From: an uncultured Blautia sp.
Lineage (GTDB): Bacteria; Bacillota; Clostridia; Lachnospirales; Lachnospiraceae
Assembly: GCA_934378195.1 (NCBI GenBank)
Contig: CAKRPO010000004.1
Location: 38,593 to 102,592 of the forward strand
Length of the DNA stretch: 64,000 bases
Direction of reading: 5' to 3'
Shown in pieces: positions 43,826 to 52,469 of this stretch. A program made the translations under genes and the position numbers. Within the stretch, counting starts at the first letter, position 1. Every line of letters starts with the position of its first letter. The notes under the pieces were generated by a model that was not told where the DNA came from, made no database searches, and was given only the letters and a program-made list of their open reading frames with translations.

Positions 43826-45034
43826 ATGAACAATTCTGTATGGGAAAAGCGCCGCAAAAGGCTCTTTGAACTCATCGAGATCGGCTCCAACTACGACGCC
43901 TGGTGCTGGGGCTATGACTTTTTTAATACATTTACGATCCTTTTGAATCTGACAGTCAGCATCATGTACACGTTTGATAACATGGAGCTGAAATATGGTC
44001 CGCTGCTACTGACACTGGAACGGCTGACGGTTGCTTTTTTTGCTGTCGATTTTCTGCTCCGTGTTTTCACCGCGAAATATCTGTACCCTGATGTCTCGGA
44101 GCCGCGGGCCATCTGGAAATACCTGACCTCCTTCTCCGGAATCGTGGATATGTTATCATTCATTCCTTATTATATGCCGTTCTTTTTCCCGGCCGGTGCA
44201 GTCGCATTCCGTATGCTCCGGATCATCCGTATCTTCCGGTTGTTCCGCATCAACGCCTATTACGACTCGCTGAATGTCATCACGGAAGTTATCGTTGGCA
44301 AGAAGCAACAGCTGATGTCTTCGGTGTTTATCATTCTGATCCTGATGCTGTCCTCCAGTCTTTGTATGTATAGTTTGGAGAATAAAGCGCAGCCGGAAGT
44401 TTTTACCAATGCTTTTTCCGGGATCTGGTGGGCAGCCTCCACTTTGCTGACGGTAGGGTACGGTGATATTTATCCTGTCACCACCATGGGCAAAATATTC
44501 GGTATTTTTATTGCATTTCTTGGTGTCGGTATGGTTGCCATCCCCACTGGTATTATTTCCGCCGGTTTTGTCGATCAGTATTCACGACTGAAACGAATCG
44601 GGGAATATGGTCAGGAAGAGGATGTGCATTTTATTCGTATCCGCCTCGACAAACATGACAACTGGGTCAATCACCGGATTGCGGATCTGCACCTGCCACA
44701 GAGGATTATCGTTGCAGTTGTCCAGCGTGACCATCGCATCCTCGTTCCCAAGGGTGATACTGTACTGAAAGCCGGTGACGTCATGGTCATCGGTGCGGAA
44801 TCCTTCCAGGATAAAGACCGCATCAAGCTGAAAGAGATCACGCTCCAGCAGCGCAATCCATGGACTAACCAGAAGATCCGGGATCTGGATATTTCCCGGC
44901 ATTCGATCATTGTTCTGGTCAGACGCCAGGGCAAAATGATCATTCCAAGTGGTAACCTGACACTGCTTGAGGGAGATACCGTCGTATTGTATACCCAGAC
45001 TTATATGGCCAATGCCGATGATCTGGAGATTTGA
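43826..45034 (+). CDS. Voltage-gated-type potassium channel with two TrkA-C domains
   Basis: A 402-residue protein from the ATG at 43826 (GGAGG eight bases upstream). It has six membrane helices: an S4-like RMLRIIRIFRLFRINAYY and the selectivity filter TLLTVGYGDIYPVT before S6. The cytoplasmic C-terminus carries two RCK_C/TrkA-C ligand-binding domains (QRIIVAVVQRDHRILVPKGD and SRHSIIVLVRRQGKMIIPSG). It is an intact prokaryotic Kv-like channel, gated perhaps by voltage and a nucleotide. Monocistronic. Confidence 0.92.
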   Translation: MNNSVWEKRRKRLFELIEIGSNYDAWCWGYDFFNTFTILLNLTVSIMYTFDNMELKYGPLLLTLERLTVAFFAVDFLLRVFTAKYLYPDVSEPRAIWKYLTSFSGIVDMLSFIPYYMPFFFPAGAVAFRMLRIIRIFRLFRINAYYDSLNVITEVIVGKKQQLMSSVFIILILMLSSSLCMYSLENKAQPEVFTNAFSGIWWAASTLLTVGYGDIYPVTTMGKIFGIFIAFLGVGMVAIPTGIISAGFVDQYSRLKRIGEYGQEEDVHFIRIRLDKHDNWVNHRIADLHLPQRIIVAVVQRDHRILVPKGDTVLKAGDVMVIGAESFQDKDRIKLKEITLQQRNPWTNQKIRDLDISRHSIIVLVRRQGKMIIPSGNLTLLEGDTVVLYTQTYMANADDLEI

Positions 45035-45046
45035 GTTAAGACAATT

Positions 45047-45068
45047 CAAGAATGCTCCAGCATTCTTG
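45047..45068. terminator. Hairpin after the channel gene
   Basis: Perfect 10-bp stem CAAGAATGCT / AGCATTCTTG with CC loop, 13 bp past the channel stop. No T-run, so termination activity is uncertain; a second hairpin follows. Confidence 0.45.
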
Positions 45069-45077
45069 CTGCGATTA

Positions 45078-45144
45078 AAAATGAGATACTTAACCATCTA
45101 ACTTTGAGGGGATACCTCGGATTGATGATTGAGTATCTCATTTT
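45078..45144. terminator. Bidirectional terminator AAAATGAGATACT / AGTATCTCATTTT
   Basis: Thirteen-base arms around a 41-base loop, T-rich on both ends. It can serve the channel gene (plus) and the small gene at 45148-45228 (minus). Confidence 0.65.
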
Positions 45145-45147
45145 GCT

Positions 45148-45228
45148 TTATACTGTTACTTCCAGCAGCCATTTATCCTTGTATTTTCGTTCTCTGATGC
45201 CTGTTTTTTTATTAAAAGTCTTCATCAT
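45148..45228 (-). CDS. Candidate 26-residue basic small protein
   Basis: The minus-strand frame starts MMKTFNKKTGIRERKYKDKW and ends LLEVTV. AAAGGAG lies seven bases upstream of the first ATG; TTGCAT-N17-CTATAC (or a TATAAT box nearby) lies upstream, and a T-rich hairpin follows directly. Complete signals for so short a frame are suggestive, but coding is unproved. It could also be the start of a lost gene. Confidence 0.4.
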   Translation of the reverse strand: MMKTFNKKTGIRERKYKDKWLLEVTV

Positions 45229-45289
45229 CTCTTCACTCCTTTAGGTATTATAAGTATAGCATGTTTGAAAATTGATATGCAATCTTCTA

Positions 45290-45359
45290 TTGACGTTTTT
45301 CTTATTTGTATGTTACAATTTGTTTCTGTTCACAGTAACTACAATTTGTTGCTGTGAAC
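45290..45359 (+). promoter_or_regulatory. Promoter and operator-like dyad upstream of the MATE gene
   Basis: TTGACG (45290-45295) with TACAAT 18 bases on (45314-45319), then the dyad GTTCACAGTAAC-N8-GTTGCTGTGAAC (45328-45359, one mismatch) at the expected start of transcription. The dyad halves also form a direct repeat ACAATTTGTT(T/G)CTGT. Likely a repressor site or a leader hairpin. Confidence 0.6.
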
Positions 45360-45460
45360 AATCCTTATATTTTTAATGTTCACAACGATTTTTATTTCCA
45401 AAACATAGTGTGGACTTTTCTGGTACTATGCGCAGTAACCTTTGAGGTTCGACCATTTTT

Positions 45461-45503
45461 CGCCACACAATTACCCATTGCGGTAGTTGTGCGGCGTTTT
45501 TTT
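45461..45503 (+). terminator. Leader terminator/attenuator of the MATE gene
   Basis: Hairpin CGCCACACAATTACC / GGTAGTTGTGCGGCG followed by seven T, about 140 bases into the leader and 120 bases before the ATG. It separates promoter from gene, so transcription is probably controlled by read-through. Confidence 0.75.
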
Positions 45504-45624
45504 GTGTCTGCTTATGCTGACCAGAATCACGTGCCAAGTCTCACGGATGTTCGACTTGAAGTCTGCCTGGCAGCTACAGCCAGATGTTCGACTTAAATCT
45601 TATTTATATAGAAGGGAGTTTTCT

Positions 45625-46953
45625 ATGAACGATACATTTATGAAAGAAAAGCCGGTCTTTCCACTGATTCTGTCCATGGCTCTGCCAATGGTCATCTCAA
45701 TGCTTGTAAATTCTCTGTACAATATTGTGGACAGTTTTTTCGTTGCACAGATCAGTGAAAATGCCATGACTGCACTGTCACTTGTTTTCCCGATCCAGAA
45801 TTTTGCGAATGCGATTGCAATTGGATTTGGTATCGGTATCAGCTCACAGATTGCAATCTGTCTTGGTGCCGGCAACCGTAATACTGCCAGCAAAGCTGCC
45901 ACTCACGGACTTGCGCTGTCTGCCCTGCACGGTATGATCCTGACGATCGGATGCATTCTTGTCATGCCTGGATTCCTGCCTTTGTTTACTTCCGATGTGG
46001 ATGTGATCGATCTTGGATTCCGCTATTCCACGATTGTCTTTCTGTTTGCAACGGTAAATACTATCAACCTTGCCTATGAAAAAATCTTCCAGGGCGTCGG
46101 CAAGATGAAAGTCACTATGATCGGTCTTCTGGTCGGCTGTGTTTCAAATATCATCCTCGATCCGCTGCTGATCTTCGGCATCGGGCCATTCCCTGCAATG
46201 GGTATTGAGGGTGCTGCGATCGCTACCGGTCTGGGCCAGGTATTTAACCTTATCTTCTACCTGATCGTTTACAAAATGAAACCGATTCAGGTAACACTCA
46301 GCCGCAGATATCTGCATCCGGACAAGGCTCTGGCAGCACGTCTTTACTCTGTCGGCATCCCGGGAGCACTGAATCTTGCGCTTCCTTCCGTGCTTGTTTC
46401 TGCACTGAATGGACTCCTGGCAGCCTACTCACAGAGTTATGTCGTGATTCTCGGAATCTACTACAAACTACAGACATTCCTGTATCTTCCGGCAAGTGGA
46501 ATCGTACAGGGAATGCGTCCGGTCATTGGTTACAATTATGGCGCCGGAGAACATAAACGTGTGAAAAAAATCTATTATGTTACGCTCTGTATGAGTGGTG
46601 TGATCATGCTTGTCGGAACGATCATCTGTCTGACTGTTCCGGGACAGTTGATGGGAATGTTCACCACAAATCCGGAGACGATCACCGCCGGAAAAACAGC
46701 ACTGCGGATCATCTGTGCCGGTTTCCTGGTTTCTTCTGTATCTGTTACAGCATGTGGTGCACTGGAAGGACTTGGAAGAGGAACGGCTTCATTGGTTGTT
46801 TCGTTGTGTCGTTATCTGATTATTATTCTGCCGGTTGCCTTTGTCCTGAGTCATTTCTTCGGAGCTGTCGGAGTGTGGAACGCATTCTGGATTGCGGAGG
46901 CGGTGACCGCGGGGGTATCGTTCCTGATCAGCAGGAGGGTCATCGGGGTATGA
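45625..46953 (+). CDS. MATE family efflux transporter
   Basis: A 442-residue protein with 12 membrane helices from MNDTFMKEKPVFPLILSMAL (45625; GAAGGGAG upstream). A longer frame to 45487 runs through the leader terminator and is rejected. Typical MATE features: LVNSLYNIVDSFFVAQISEN and, in the second half, PASGIVQGMRPVIGYNYGAG. It exports cationic drugs or metabolites using Na+ or H+. The attenuated leader suggests induction by a ligand or by translation stress. Confidence 0.92.
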   Translation: MNDTFMKEKPVFPLILSMALPMVISMLVNSLYNIVDSFFVAQISENAMTALSLVFPIQNFANAIAIGFGIGISSQIAICLGAGNRNTASKAATHGLALSALHGMILTIGCILVMPGFLPLFTSDVDVIDLGFRYSTIVFLFATVNTINLAYEKIFQGVGKMKVTMIGLLVGCVSNIILDPLLIFGIGPFPAMGIEGAAIATGLGQVFNLIFYLIVYKMKPIQVTLSRRYLHPDKALAARLYSVGIPGALNLALPSVLVSALNGLLAAYSQSYVVILGIYYKLQTFLYLPASGIVQGMRPVIGYNYGAGEHKRVKKIYYVTLCMSGVIMLVGTIICLTVPGQLMGMFTTNPETITAGKTALRIICAGFLVSSVSVTACGALEGLGRGTASLVVSLCRYLIIILPVAFVLSHFFGAVGVWNAFWIAEAVTAGVSFLISRRVIGV

Positions 46954-46976
46954 GACCCCGAACCCCGTTTTTTATT
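46944..46976 (+). terminator. Terminator overlapping the MATE stop codon
   Basis: CGGGGT-ATGAG-ACCCCG stem overlapping the stop, then AACCCCGTTTTTT. Confidence 0.5.
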
Positions 46977-46985
46977 TCATTGTTT

Positions 46986-47134
46986 TCTATTTCCTGGCTC
47001 GCACCACTTATCTTTATTTTCTGGCTCTCATCTTCTGGCTCGCACCACTTATTCCTTATTTTCTGGCTCTCATCGAACTTTAAAGCCCCAGCCCGAGGGG
47101 ACGTCGCCCGTCCCCTCAGACACCCCTGGGCTTT
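46986..47134. repeat. Twice-repeated TTCTGGCTC unit and a nested GC-rich hairpin
   Basis: Between 46986 and 47075 a unit of about 42 bases beginning TTCCTGGCTCGCACCACTTA and ending TTTTCTGGCTCTCATC occurs twice. It is followed at 47082-47134 by AAAGCCCCAG / CTGGGCTTT enclosing AGGGGACG-TCGCC-CGTCCCCT. Non-coding as far as I can see. Confidence 0.55.
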
Positions 47135-47364
47135 CATAAGCATTGGGGATGCGCCACAAATCTTATGGGGAAGGTTGTCCTGTGTGGGGCAGGCTGTCGA
47201 AGTTCATGACCTGCATTCGACTTAATCTCAGCTGAACCACTCATTTTTCTCCATTCTATTGACTCATTTCTGACTTGCTCTTTACCAGACCATCCTTTTT
47301 TCTTCGTTTTATTGACCTGATTCTAACTTGCTCTTCCTTAGACCATCCTTTTTCTCTCGGCTTT

Positions 47365-47629
47365 GTTGGTCTCCTACAAGCTTTCCCTTCCCCGGGTCAA
47401 TTTCCGACCCGCATCCCGTTGGTCCACCACATGCTTTCCCTTCCCCGGGTCAATTTCTCCCCCACATCCCGTTGGTCCACCACATGCTTTCCCTTCCCCG
47501 GGTCAATTTCTTCCCCATATTCCGTTGGTCCACCACATGCTTTCCCTTCCTCTGGTCAATTTCTTCCCCCAATCCCGTTGGTCCACTACAAGCTTTCCCT
47601 TCCTCTGGTCCAGTTTTCTATATTTTCCC
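47365..47629. repeat. 53-bp tandem repeat, five units
   Basis: Units start at 47365, 47418, 47471, 47524 and 47577, each exactly 53 bp and opening GTTGGTC, with core GCTTTCCCTTCC(C/T)CGGGTCAATT. Outer units are more diverged. Strongly pyrimidine-rich on the plus strand. A looser ~52-bp repeat (TTGACTCATTT / TTGACCTGATT) precedes it at about 47255-47364. 53 is not a multiple of three, so frames through it are accidental. Confidence 0.9.
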
Positions 47630-47690
47630 TTGACAAATACCCTTATGGGGTATATATTACAAGCATAATCAGCATACCCCCACAGGGTAT
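47630..47690 (+). promoter_or_regulatory. csoR promoter with two CsoR operators
   Basis: TTGACA (47630-47635), 17-base spacer, TATATT (47653-47658). Operator 1, ATACCCTTATGGGGTAT (47637-47653), fills the spacer. Operator 2, ATACCCCCACAGGGTAT (47674-47690), lies just past the start of transcription. Both match the known TACCC...GGGTA CsoR site. Confidence 0.85.
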
Positions 47691-47702
47691 ATCCTATAAA
47701 TG

Positions 47703-47766
47703 AACAAAGCGCACAAGTCCACTTCAAACTCCCTGAATTCCTCAATCCCGGAGGGACTTGCTACGC
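47703..47766. repeat. 64-bp dispersed repeat, copy 1 (csoR leader)
   Basis: 57 of 64 bases match 57192-57255, same orientation. It lies between the CsoR operators and the csoR start. Function unknown. Confidence 0.8.
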
Positions 47767-47801
47767 AACCATTCACCATACAAAGAAAGGAAGTGCTCTC
47801 C

Positions 47802-48200
47802 ATGAGTGATAATAATTTTGATACTACCTCCAAGATCATAAAGGATGATCCAGCCACTCAGGAAAAATCCTGTTGTAGCGATAGCACCACTCCGGAGGCT
47901 CCGGTCTGTTCCTGCTGTTGTACCAAGCACACCGACCGTTCGGAAGCCGACCGCAAGAAGCTCATCAACCGCCTGAAGCGTATCGAGGGGCAGATTCGGG
48001 GAATCATAGGAATGCTGGAAAATGATGCCTACTGCAACGACATCCTGATCCAGTCCGCAGCTGTCAATGCGGCTGTGAATTCCTTTAACAAAGAGCTTCT
48101 TGCGAATCATATCCGCACCTGCGTCGCACGTGATATCCGTGCCGGCAAAGATGAGACAATCGATGAGCTTGTTGCAACCCTGCAGAAACTGATGAAATAG
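47802..48200 (+). CDS. csoR: CsoR family copper-sensing repressor
   Basis: A 132-residue DUF156 protein starting MSDNNFDTTSK (47802, AAAGGAAG upstream). Conserved Cu(I) ligands are present: Cys in DAYCNDILIQ, and His and Cys in NHIRTCV. The helical core begins LINRLKRIEGQIRGIIGML. It has an extra N-terminal stretch of about 40 residues with two Cys clusters (SCCS and CSCCC) not found in short CsoR proteins. Apo-CsoR binds the two operators upstream; copper releases it and derepresses csoR-copA. Confidence 0.9.
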   Translation: MSDNNFDTTSKIIKDDPATQEKSCCSDSTTPEAPVCSCCCTKHTDRSEADRKKLINRLKRIEGQIRGIIGMLENDAYCNDILIQSAAVNAAVNSFNKELLANHIRTCVARDIRAGKDETIDELVATLQKLMK

Positions 48201-48305
48201 CATCCAGGTTTCAGAAGTTCAAAAGCATTTTTGCCTGGCTTACATGCTATAACTATTGAACCTGTAATACATCAACTCTATCAACTATAAGGAGGAAAAA
48301 TTATA

Positions 48306-50864
48306 ATGGAACAATACAACGTCACCGGGATGAGCTGCGCCGCCTGCAGTTCCCGTGTGGAGAAGGCTGTATCCAAGGTACCGGGAGTCACCTCCTGCTC
48401 GGTCAGCCTTCTGACAAACTCCATGGGAGTCGAAGGAACTGCTTCCTCCCAGGATATTATCAACGCCGTGCAGCAGGCAGGTTACGGCGCATCTCTCAAG
48501 GGAGCCCATAAAGAACAGGTTTCCATGTCCGAGGCCGAGGAAGCTCTCGAAGATCATGAGACCCCGGTCCTCAAACGTCGACTGATCGCTTCTGTCGGAT
48601 TTTTACTTGTACTGATGTACTTCTCCATGGGACATATGATGTGGGGCTGGCCGCTTCCGGCATGGTTCAATGACAACCATGTTGCAATGGGACTTGTGCA
48701 GCTTCTGCTTGCCGGAATCATCATGGTCATCAACCAGAAATTTTTCATCAGTGGATTTAAGAGTCTGTGGCACCGTTCCCCGAATATGGATACACTCGTT
48801 GCCCTCGGCTCCATGGCTTCTTTTGTCTGGAGCGTGTATGCGCTCTTCGCCATGACAAGAGCACAGGTGGACGGTGATTCCGCCGCTGTCATGAACTACA
48901 TGATGGAATTTTACTTCGAATCTGCCGCAATGATCCTGACTCTGATCACTGTTGGCAAAATGCTCGAAGCCCGTTCCAAGGGAAAAACAACTGACGCACT
49001 CAAAAGCCTCATGAAACTTGCACCAAAAACCGCTGTTGTTCTCCGTGATGGTCAGGAAACAACCGTTCCGATCGAACAGGTCCACAAGGGAGACATCTTT
49101 GTGGTCCGTCCTGGTGAAAACATCCCGGTTGACGGCACGATCATCGAAGGAAGCAGTGCAGTCAATGAATCCGCACTTACCGGCGAAAGTATCCCGGTCG
49201 ACAAAGCTGCCGGTGATCTTGTATCCGCCGCTACTGTCAACCAGTCAGGTTTTATCAAATGCGAAGCAACCCGTGTTGGTGAAGATACCACCCTCTCCCA
49301 GATCATCAAAATGGTAAGCGATGCAGCCGCTACCAAAGCTCCGATCGCCAAAATCGCAGACCGCGTTTCCGGTGTGTTTGTACCGGCAGTCATCACAATT
49401 GCTATTATTACAACGATCATCTGGCTTTTGACCGGACACGAATTCGGCTATGCACTTGCCCGCGGAATTTCCGTTCTCGTCATCAGTTGTCCATGTGCAC
49501 TCGGACTTGCCACTCCGGTAGCGATCATGGTCGGTAACGGAATGGGTGCCAGGAACGGGATCCTGTTCAAAACTGCTGTTTCTCTTGAAGAAGCAGGCAA
49601 AGTCCAGATCGTTGCTCTGGACAAGACAGGCACGATCACCAGTGGTCAGCCGGAAGTGACAGACCTGCTCCCGGCAGATGAGATTTCTGAGCAGGAACTC
49701 CTTACCATGGCATTTGCCCTGGAAAAAAAGAGCGAGCATCCGCTTGCAAAAGCAATTCTCAAACATGCCGAAGAACAGAGTCTTACAGCACCTGAAGTCA
49801 CCGATTTCCATGCTCTTCCCGGAAACGGACTTTCTGCTTCACTGAATGGCGAAACCCTGATCGGCGGAAGTATGAAATTTATCAGCAGCCAGGTAAGCGT
49901 TCCTGCCGCTCTCTCCCAGAAGGCAGAAAAGCTTGCCGAAGAAGGAAAAACTCCTCTCCTTTTTGCCCGAAATGGTAAACTGGTCGGTATTATCGCCGTG
50001 GCTGATGTCATCAAAGAGGACAGCCCGCAGGCAGTCAGAGAACTCCAAAATATGGGAATCCGTGTTGTTATGCTGACCGGTGACAATGAACGTACCGCAA
50101 GAGCGATCGGTGCTCAGGCAGGTGTAGACGATGTCATCGCCGGTGTTCTCCCGGATGGCAAAGAAAGCGTAATTCGTTCTCTGAAAGAACAGGGCAAGGT
50201 TGCCATGGTCGGTGACGGTATCAACGATGCCCCGGCCCTTACCCGTGCAGATATCGGAATTGCGATCGGTGCCGGAACAGATATCGCGATCGATGCCGCT
50301 GATGTCGTCCTGATGAAGAGCCGCCTGAGTGATGTTCCTGCCGCTGTCCGTCTCAGCCGTGCTACATTGAGAAACATTCACGAAAATCTTTTCTGGGCGT
50401 TTTTCTACAATGTGATCGGCATTCCGCTGGCTGCCGGCGTATGGATCCCGATCTTTGGATGGACACTGAATCCGATGTTTGGTGCCGCTGCAATGAGTCT
50501 TTCCAGCTTCTGCGTTGTCACCAATGCCCTTCGTCTGAATCTGTTTAAGATCCATGACGCAAAAAAGGACAAAAAAATCAAACAAACCATTTCCATTGAA
50601 GAAAAAAATGATTATAATAATAAGAAAAAAAAGGAGCAAAAAACTATGGTAAAAGTTACAGTTAATGTTGAGGGAATGATGTGCGGACACTGCGAAGCAC
50701 ATGTAAATGAAGCAATCAAAAAGGCCTTCGGCGCAGAGGACGTTGTATCTTCTCACGAAAGCAACACCACCGTCTTCACAGCACCGGAGAAAGTAGATGA
50801 AGACAAGGTACGCCAGACAATCAAGGATGCCGGATACGAAGTAACTGGTATTACACAGGAATAA
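48306..50864 (+). CDS. copA: Copper-exporting P1B-type ATPase with C-terminal CopZ-like domain
   Basis: An 852-residue ATPase: N-terminal HMA domain ([15 protein letters not shown]), eight membrane helices with the CPC metal site ([11 protein letters not shown]), DKTGT phosphorylation site, TGE loop (SALTGESIP), HP motif (SEHPLAKAI) and [10 protein letters not shown] hinge. After a Lys-rich, low-complexity linker a second HMA domain follows ([16 protein letters not shown], residues 781-852). An ATG at 50646 with AAGGAG nine bases upstream could start this last domain alone, giving a free CopZ-like chaperone. It pumps Cu(I) out of the cell. It is preceded by csoR and followed after nine bases by a ClC gene. 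Confidence 0.95.
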   Translation: MEQYNVTGMSCAACSSRVEKAVSKVPGVTSCSVSLLTNSMGVEGTASSQDIINAVQQAGYGASLKGAHKEQVSMSEAEEALEDHETPVLKRRLIASVGFLLVLMYFSMGHMMWGWPLPAWFNDNHVAMGLVQLLLAGIIMVINQKFFISGFKSLWHRSPNMDTLVALGSMASFVWSVYALFAMTRAQVDGDSAAVMNYMMEFYFESAAMILTLITVGKMLEARSKGKTTDALKSLMKLAPKTAVVLRDGQETTVPIEQVHKGDIFVVRPGENIPVDGTIIEGSSAVNESALTGESIPVDKAAGDLVSAATVNQSGFIKCEATRVGEDTTLSQIIKMVSDAAATKAPIAKIADRVSGVFVPAVITIAIITTIIWLLTGHEFGYALARGISVLVISCPCALGLATPVAIMVGNGMGARNGILFKTAVSLEEAGKVQIVALDKTGTITSGQPEVTDLLPADEISEQELLTMAFALEKKSEHPLAKAILKHAEEQSLTAPEVTDFHALPGNGLSASLNGETLIGGSMKFISSQVSVPAALSQKAEKLAEEGKTPLLFARNGKLVGIIAVADVIKEDSPQAVRELQNMGIRVVMLTGDNERTARAIGAQAGVDDVIAGVLPDGKESVIRSLKEQGKVAMVGDGINDAPALTRADIGIAIGAGTDIAIDAADVVLMKSRLSDVPAAVRLSRATLRNIHENLFWAFFYNVIGIPLAAGVWIPIFGWTLNPMFGAAAMSLSSFCVVTNALRLNLFKIHDAKKDKKIKQTISIEEKNDYNNKKKKEQKTMVKVTVNVEGMMCGHCEAHVNEAIKKAFGAEDVVSSHESNTTVFTAPEKVDEDKVRQTIKDAGYEVTGITQE
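50631..50648 (+). promoter_or_regulatory. Internal ribosome binding site and start inside copA
   Basis: AAAAGGAGCAAAAAACT followed by ATG at 50646, in frame with copA, at the junction of the linker and the C-terminal HMA domain. The product would be 72 residues, the usual size of CopZ. Confidence 0.5.
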
Positions 50865-50873
50865 AATCAAACT

Positions 50874-52169
50874 ATGAATAACACACAGGATAACAAAAAT
50901 CCGGAGGAAATCCATGACCTGCACTATTATGCCGGGCACATCCGGTATGATATGACAAATCTGATCAAATGGCTGCTTCTGGCAGTGCTGACGGGATTAA
51001 GTGTCGGCTTCATCAGCAGCCTTTTTGCCAGAGCATTAAAGTATGTGACCAGCTATCGAACAGAGCACTTCTGGGTATTTTTTCTGCTGCCCGTTGCCGG
51101 TCTCATTATCGTCTTTCTTTATCAGAAATTCGGTCAGGAAGACGGCGGAACCAACCAGGTTTTATCCACGATCCGCTCGCAGGATGATGTACCATTCCGC
51201 TCTGCTCCACTGATCTTTATTTCCACTATCCTGACACATTTTGCAGGTGGTTCTGCCGGTCGTGAGGGTGCTGCGATCCAGCTCGGAGGCAGCATTGGCA
51301 ATCAGCTCGGAAGCTGGTTCCGGCTTGATGAAGAAGACCGTCATGTCATGGTCATGTGCGGTATGAGCGCTGCTTTCTCCGCCGTTTTTGGTACGCCGAT
51401 GGCTGCTGCCGTCTTTTCCATGGAGGTCGTGAGCGTCGGCATTATGTACTATGCCGCACTGGTTCCATGCGTGATCGCATCCATTATTGCTTCTAAATTT
51501 GCCGCCGGTTTTGGCATCAATCCGGAGTCTTTTCATGTAGTTAATATCCCGGAACTGACCGTCGAAACAGGTCTCAAGATGGTAATTGTTGCCGTTGCCT
51601 GTGCTGCCATCAGCATCATTTTCTGCATGGCACTGCAGGGTGTGAGCAAGCTCTACGCAAGATTTTTTAAGAATCCATATATCCGTATTGCTGCCGCAGG
51701 TATTATCATTATTATAATCACACTTTTCCTGCGAACTACCGATTATATGGGTGCCGGCAACGGCCTGATCGAGCTTGCTGTCGAAGACGGACAGGCCCGT
51801 CCGCTGGACTTTTTCTGGAAGATCCTGCTCACTGCACTGACGATGCGCGCCGGCTTCCGTGGTGGTGAGATCGTACCTTCATTTTGTATCGGAGCAACCT
51901 TCGGATGTGTTATGGGACACCTGATTGGACTTTCTCCGTCCATCTGCGCCGCCGCCGGAATGGCTGCACTTTTCTGTGGCGTTACTAACTGCCCGATCAC
52001 CTCGATCCTGATTGCCTTTGAGCTGTTTGGTTTCCGCGGTGCATCCTATTATCTGATCGCAGTTTCCATCAGTTATGCCGTTTCCGGATATTATGGACTG
52101 TACAAAGATCAGACAATCGTATACTCAAAATATAAAGCAAAATACATCAATCGCCATACTCGTTTCTAA
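50874..52169 (+). CDS. ClC family chloride channel/transporter
   Basis: A 431-residue ClC protein with the conserved selectivity sequences GGSAGREGAAIQLG and RGGEIVPSFCIGATFG, without CBS domains. The gating Glu is in GREG. It starts nine bases after copA, so is probably in the copper-induced transcript. Such proteins move chloride (or fluoride in some clades; the usual fluoride-clade signature is absent). The tie to copper is only by position. Confidence 0.9.
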   Translation: MNNTQDNKNPEEIHDLHYYAGHIRYDMTNLIKWLLLAVLTGLSVGFISSLFARALKYVTSYRTEHFWVFFLLPVAGLIIVFLYQKFGQEDGGTNQVLSTIRSQDDVPFRSAPLIFISTILTHFAGGSAGREGAAIQLGGSIGNQLGSWFRLDEEDRHVMVMCGMSAAFSAVFGTPMAAAVFSMEVVSVGIMYYAALVPCVIASIIASKFAAGFGINPESFHVVNIPELTVETGLKMVIVAVACAAISIIFCMALQGVSKLYARFFKNPYIRIAAAGIIIIIITLFLRTTDYMGAGNGLIELAVEDGQARPLDFFWKILLTALTMRAGFRGGEIVPSFCIGATFGCVMGHLIGLSPSICAAAGMAALFCGVTNCPITSILIAFELFGFRGASYYLIAVSISYAVSGYYGLYKDQTIVYSKYKAKYINRHTRF

Positions 52170-52223
52170 TGCCTCTGCATTCTCGACTCCCTGGAATCGT
52201 AGAATCAAAGCTCAATTTATCGA

Positions 52224-52238
52224 GATGTTCGACTTGAA
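52224..52238. repeat. Short repeat GATGTTCGACTTGAA
   Basis: The same 15-mer, with one or two changes, occurs at 45546-45560 and 45583-45597 in the MATE leader. Too short to interpret. Confidence 0.4.
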
Positions 52239-52248
52239 TTTTTATAAT

Positions 52249-52300
52249 CGATGCCTGCAACCTTTTAAATGAAAGGAACCAGGCATCGGTTTTCTTTTTT
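52249..52300 (+). terminator. Terminator after the copper/ClC unit
   Basis: CGATGCCTG / CAGGCATCG stem around a 22-base loop, then GTTTTCTTTTTT. Confidence 0.85.
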
Positions 52301-52402
52301 ATTTACAAAATTCTTTTGAGCATTTATGCTCAGGGCGAATTCTTGTTATATATTGTGTTAAAAATGTTATAAATTTAACGTGTATTTTATCAAAAACTTT
52401 AC

Positions 52403-52430
52403 TTGTACATTGAAAATATTGTGTTAGAAT
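52403..52430 (+). promoter_or_regulatory. pyk promoter
   Basis: TTGTAC (52403-52408), 16-base spacer, TAGAAT (52425-52430), about 40 bp before the pyk start, which has AGGAGG. Confidence 0.6.
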
Positions 52431-52469
52431 AAAGGTGTATTTTTTAGGAAAAAAGTAGGAGGAATTTGA

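Noticed and set aside
45487..45624. Longer N-terminus of the MATE transporter
   Set aside because: It would begin inside the leader terminator and adds a Cys/Arg-rich segment unlike MATE proteins; 45625 has a good site.
47365..47629. CRISPR array
   Set aside because: Units are contiguous 53-bp tandem copies with no unique spacers of constant length and no cas genes nearby.
47700..47801. Longer CsoR starting at 47700
   Set aside because: The extension is encoded by the 64-bp dispersed repeat and lacks a ribosome binding site.
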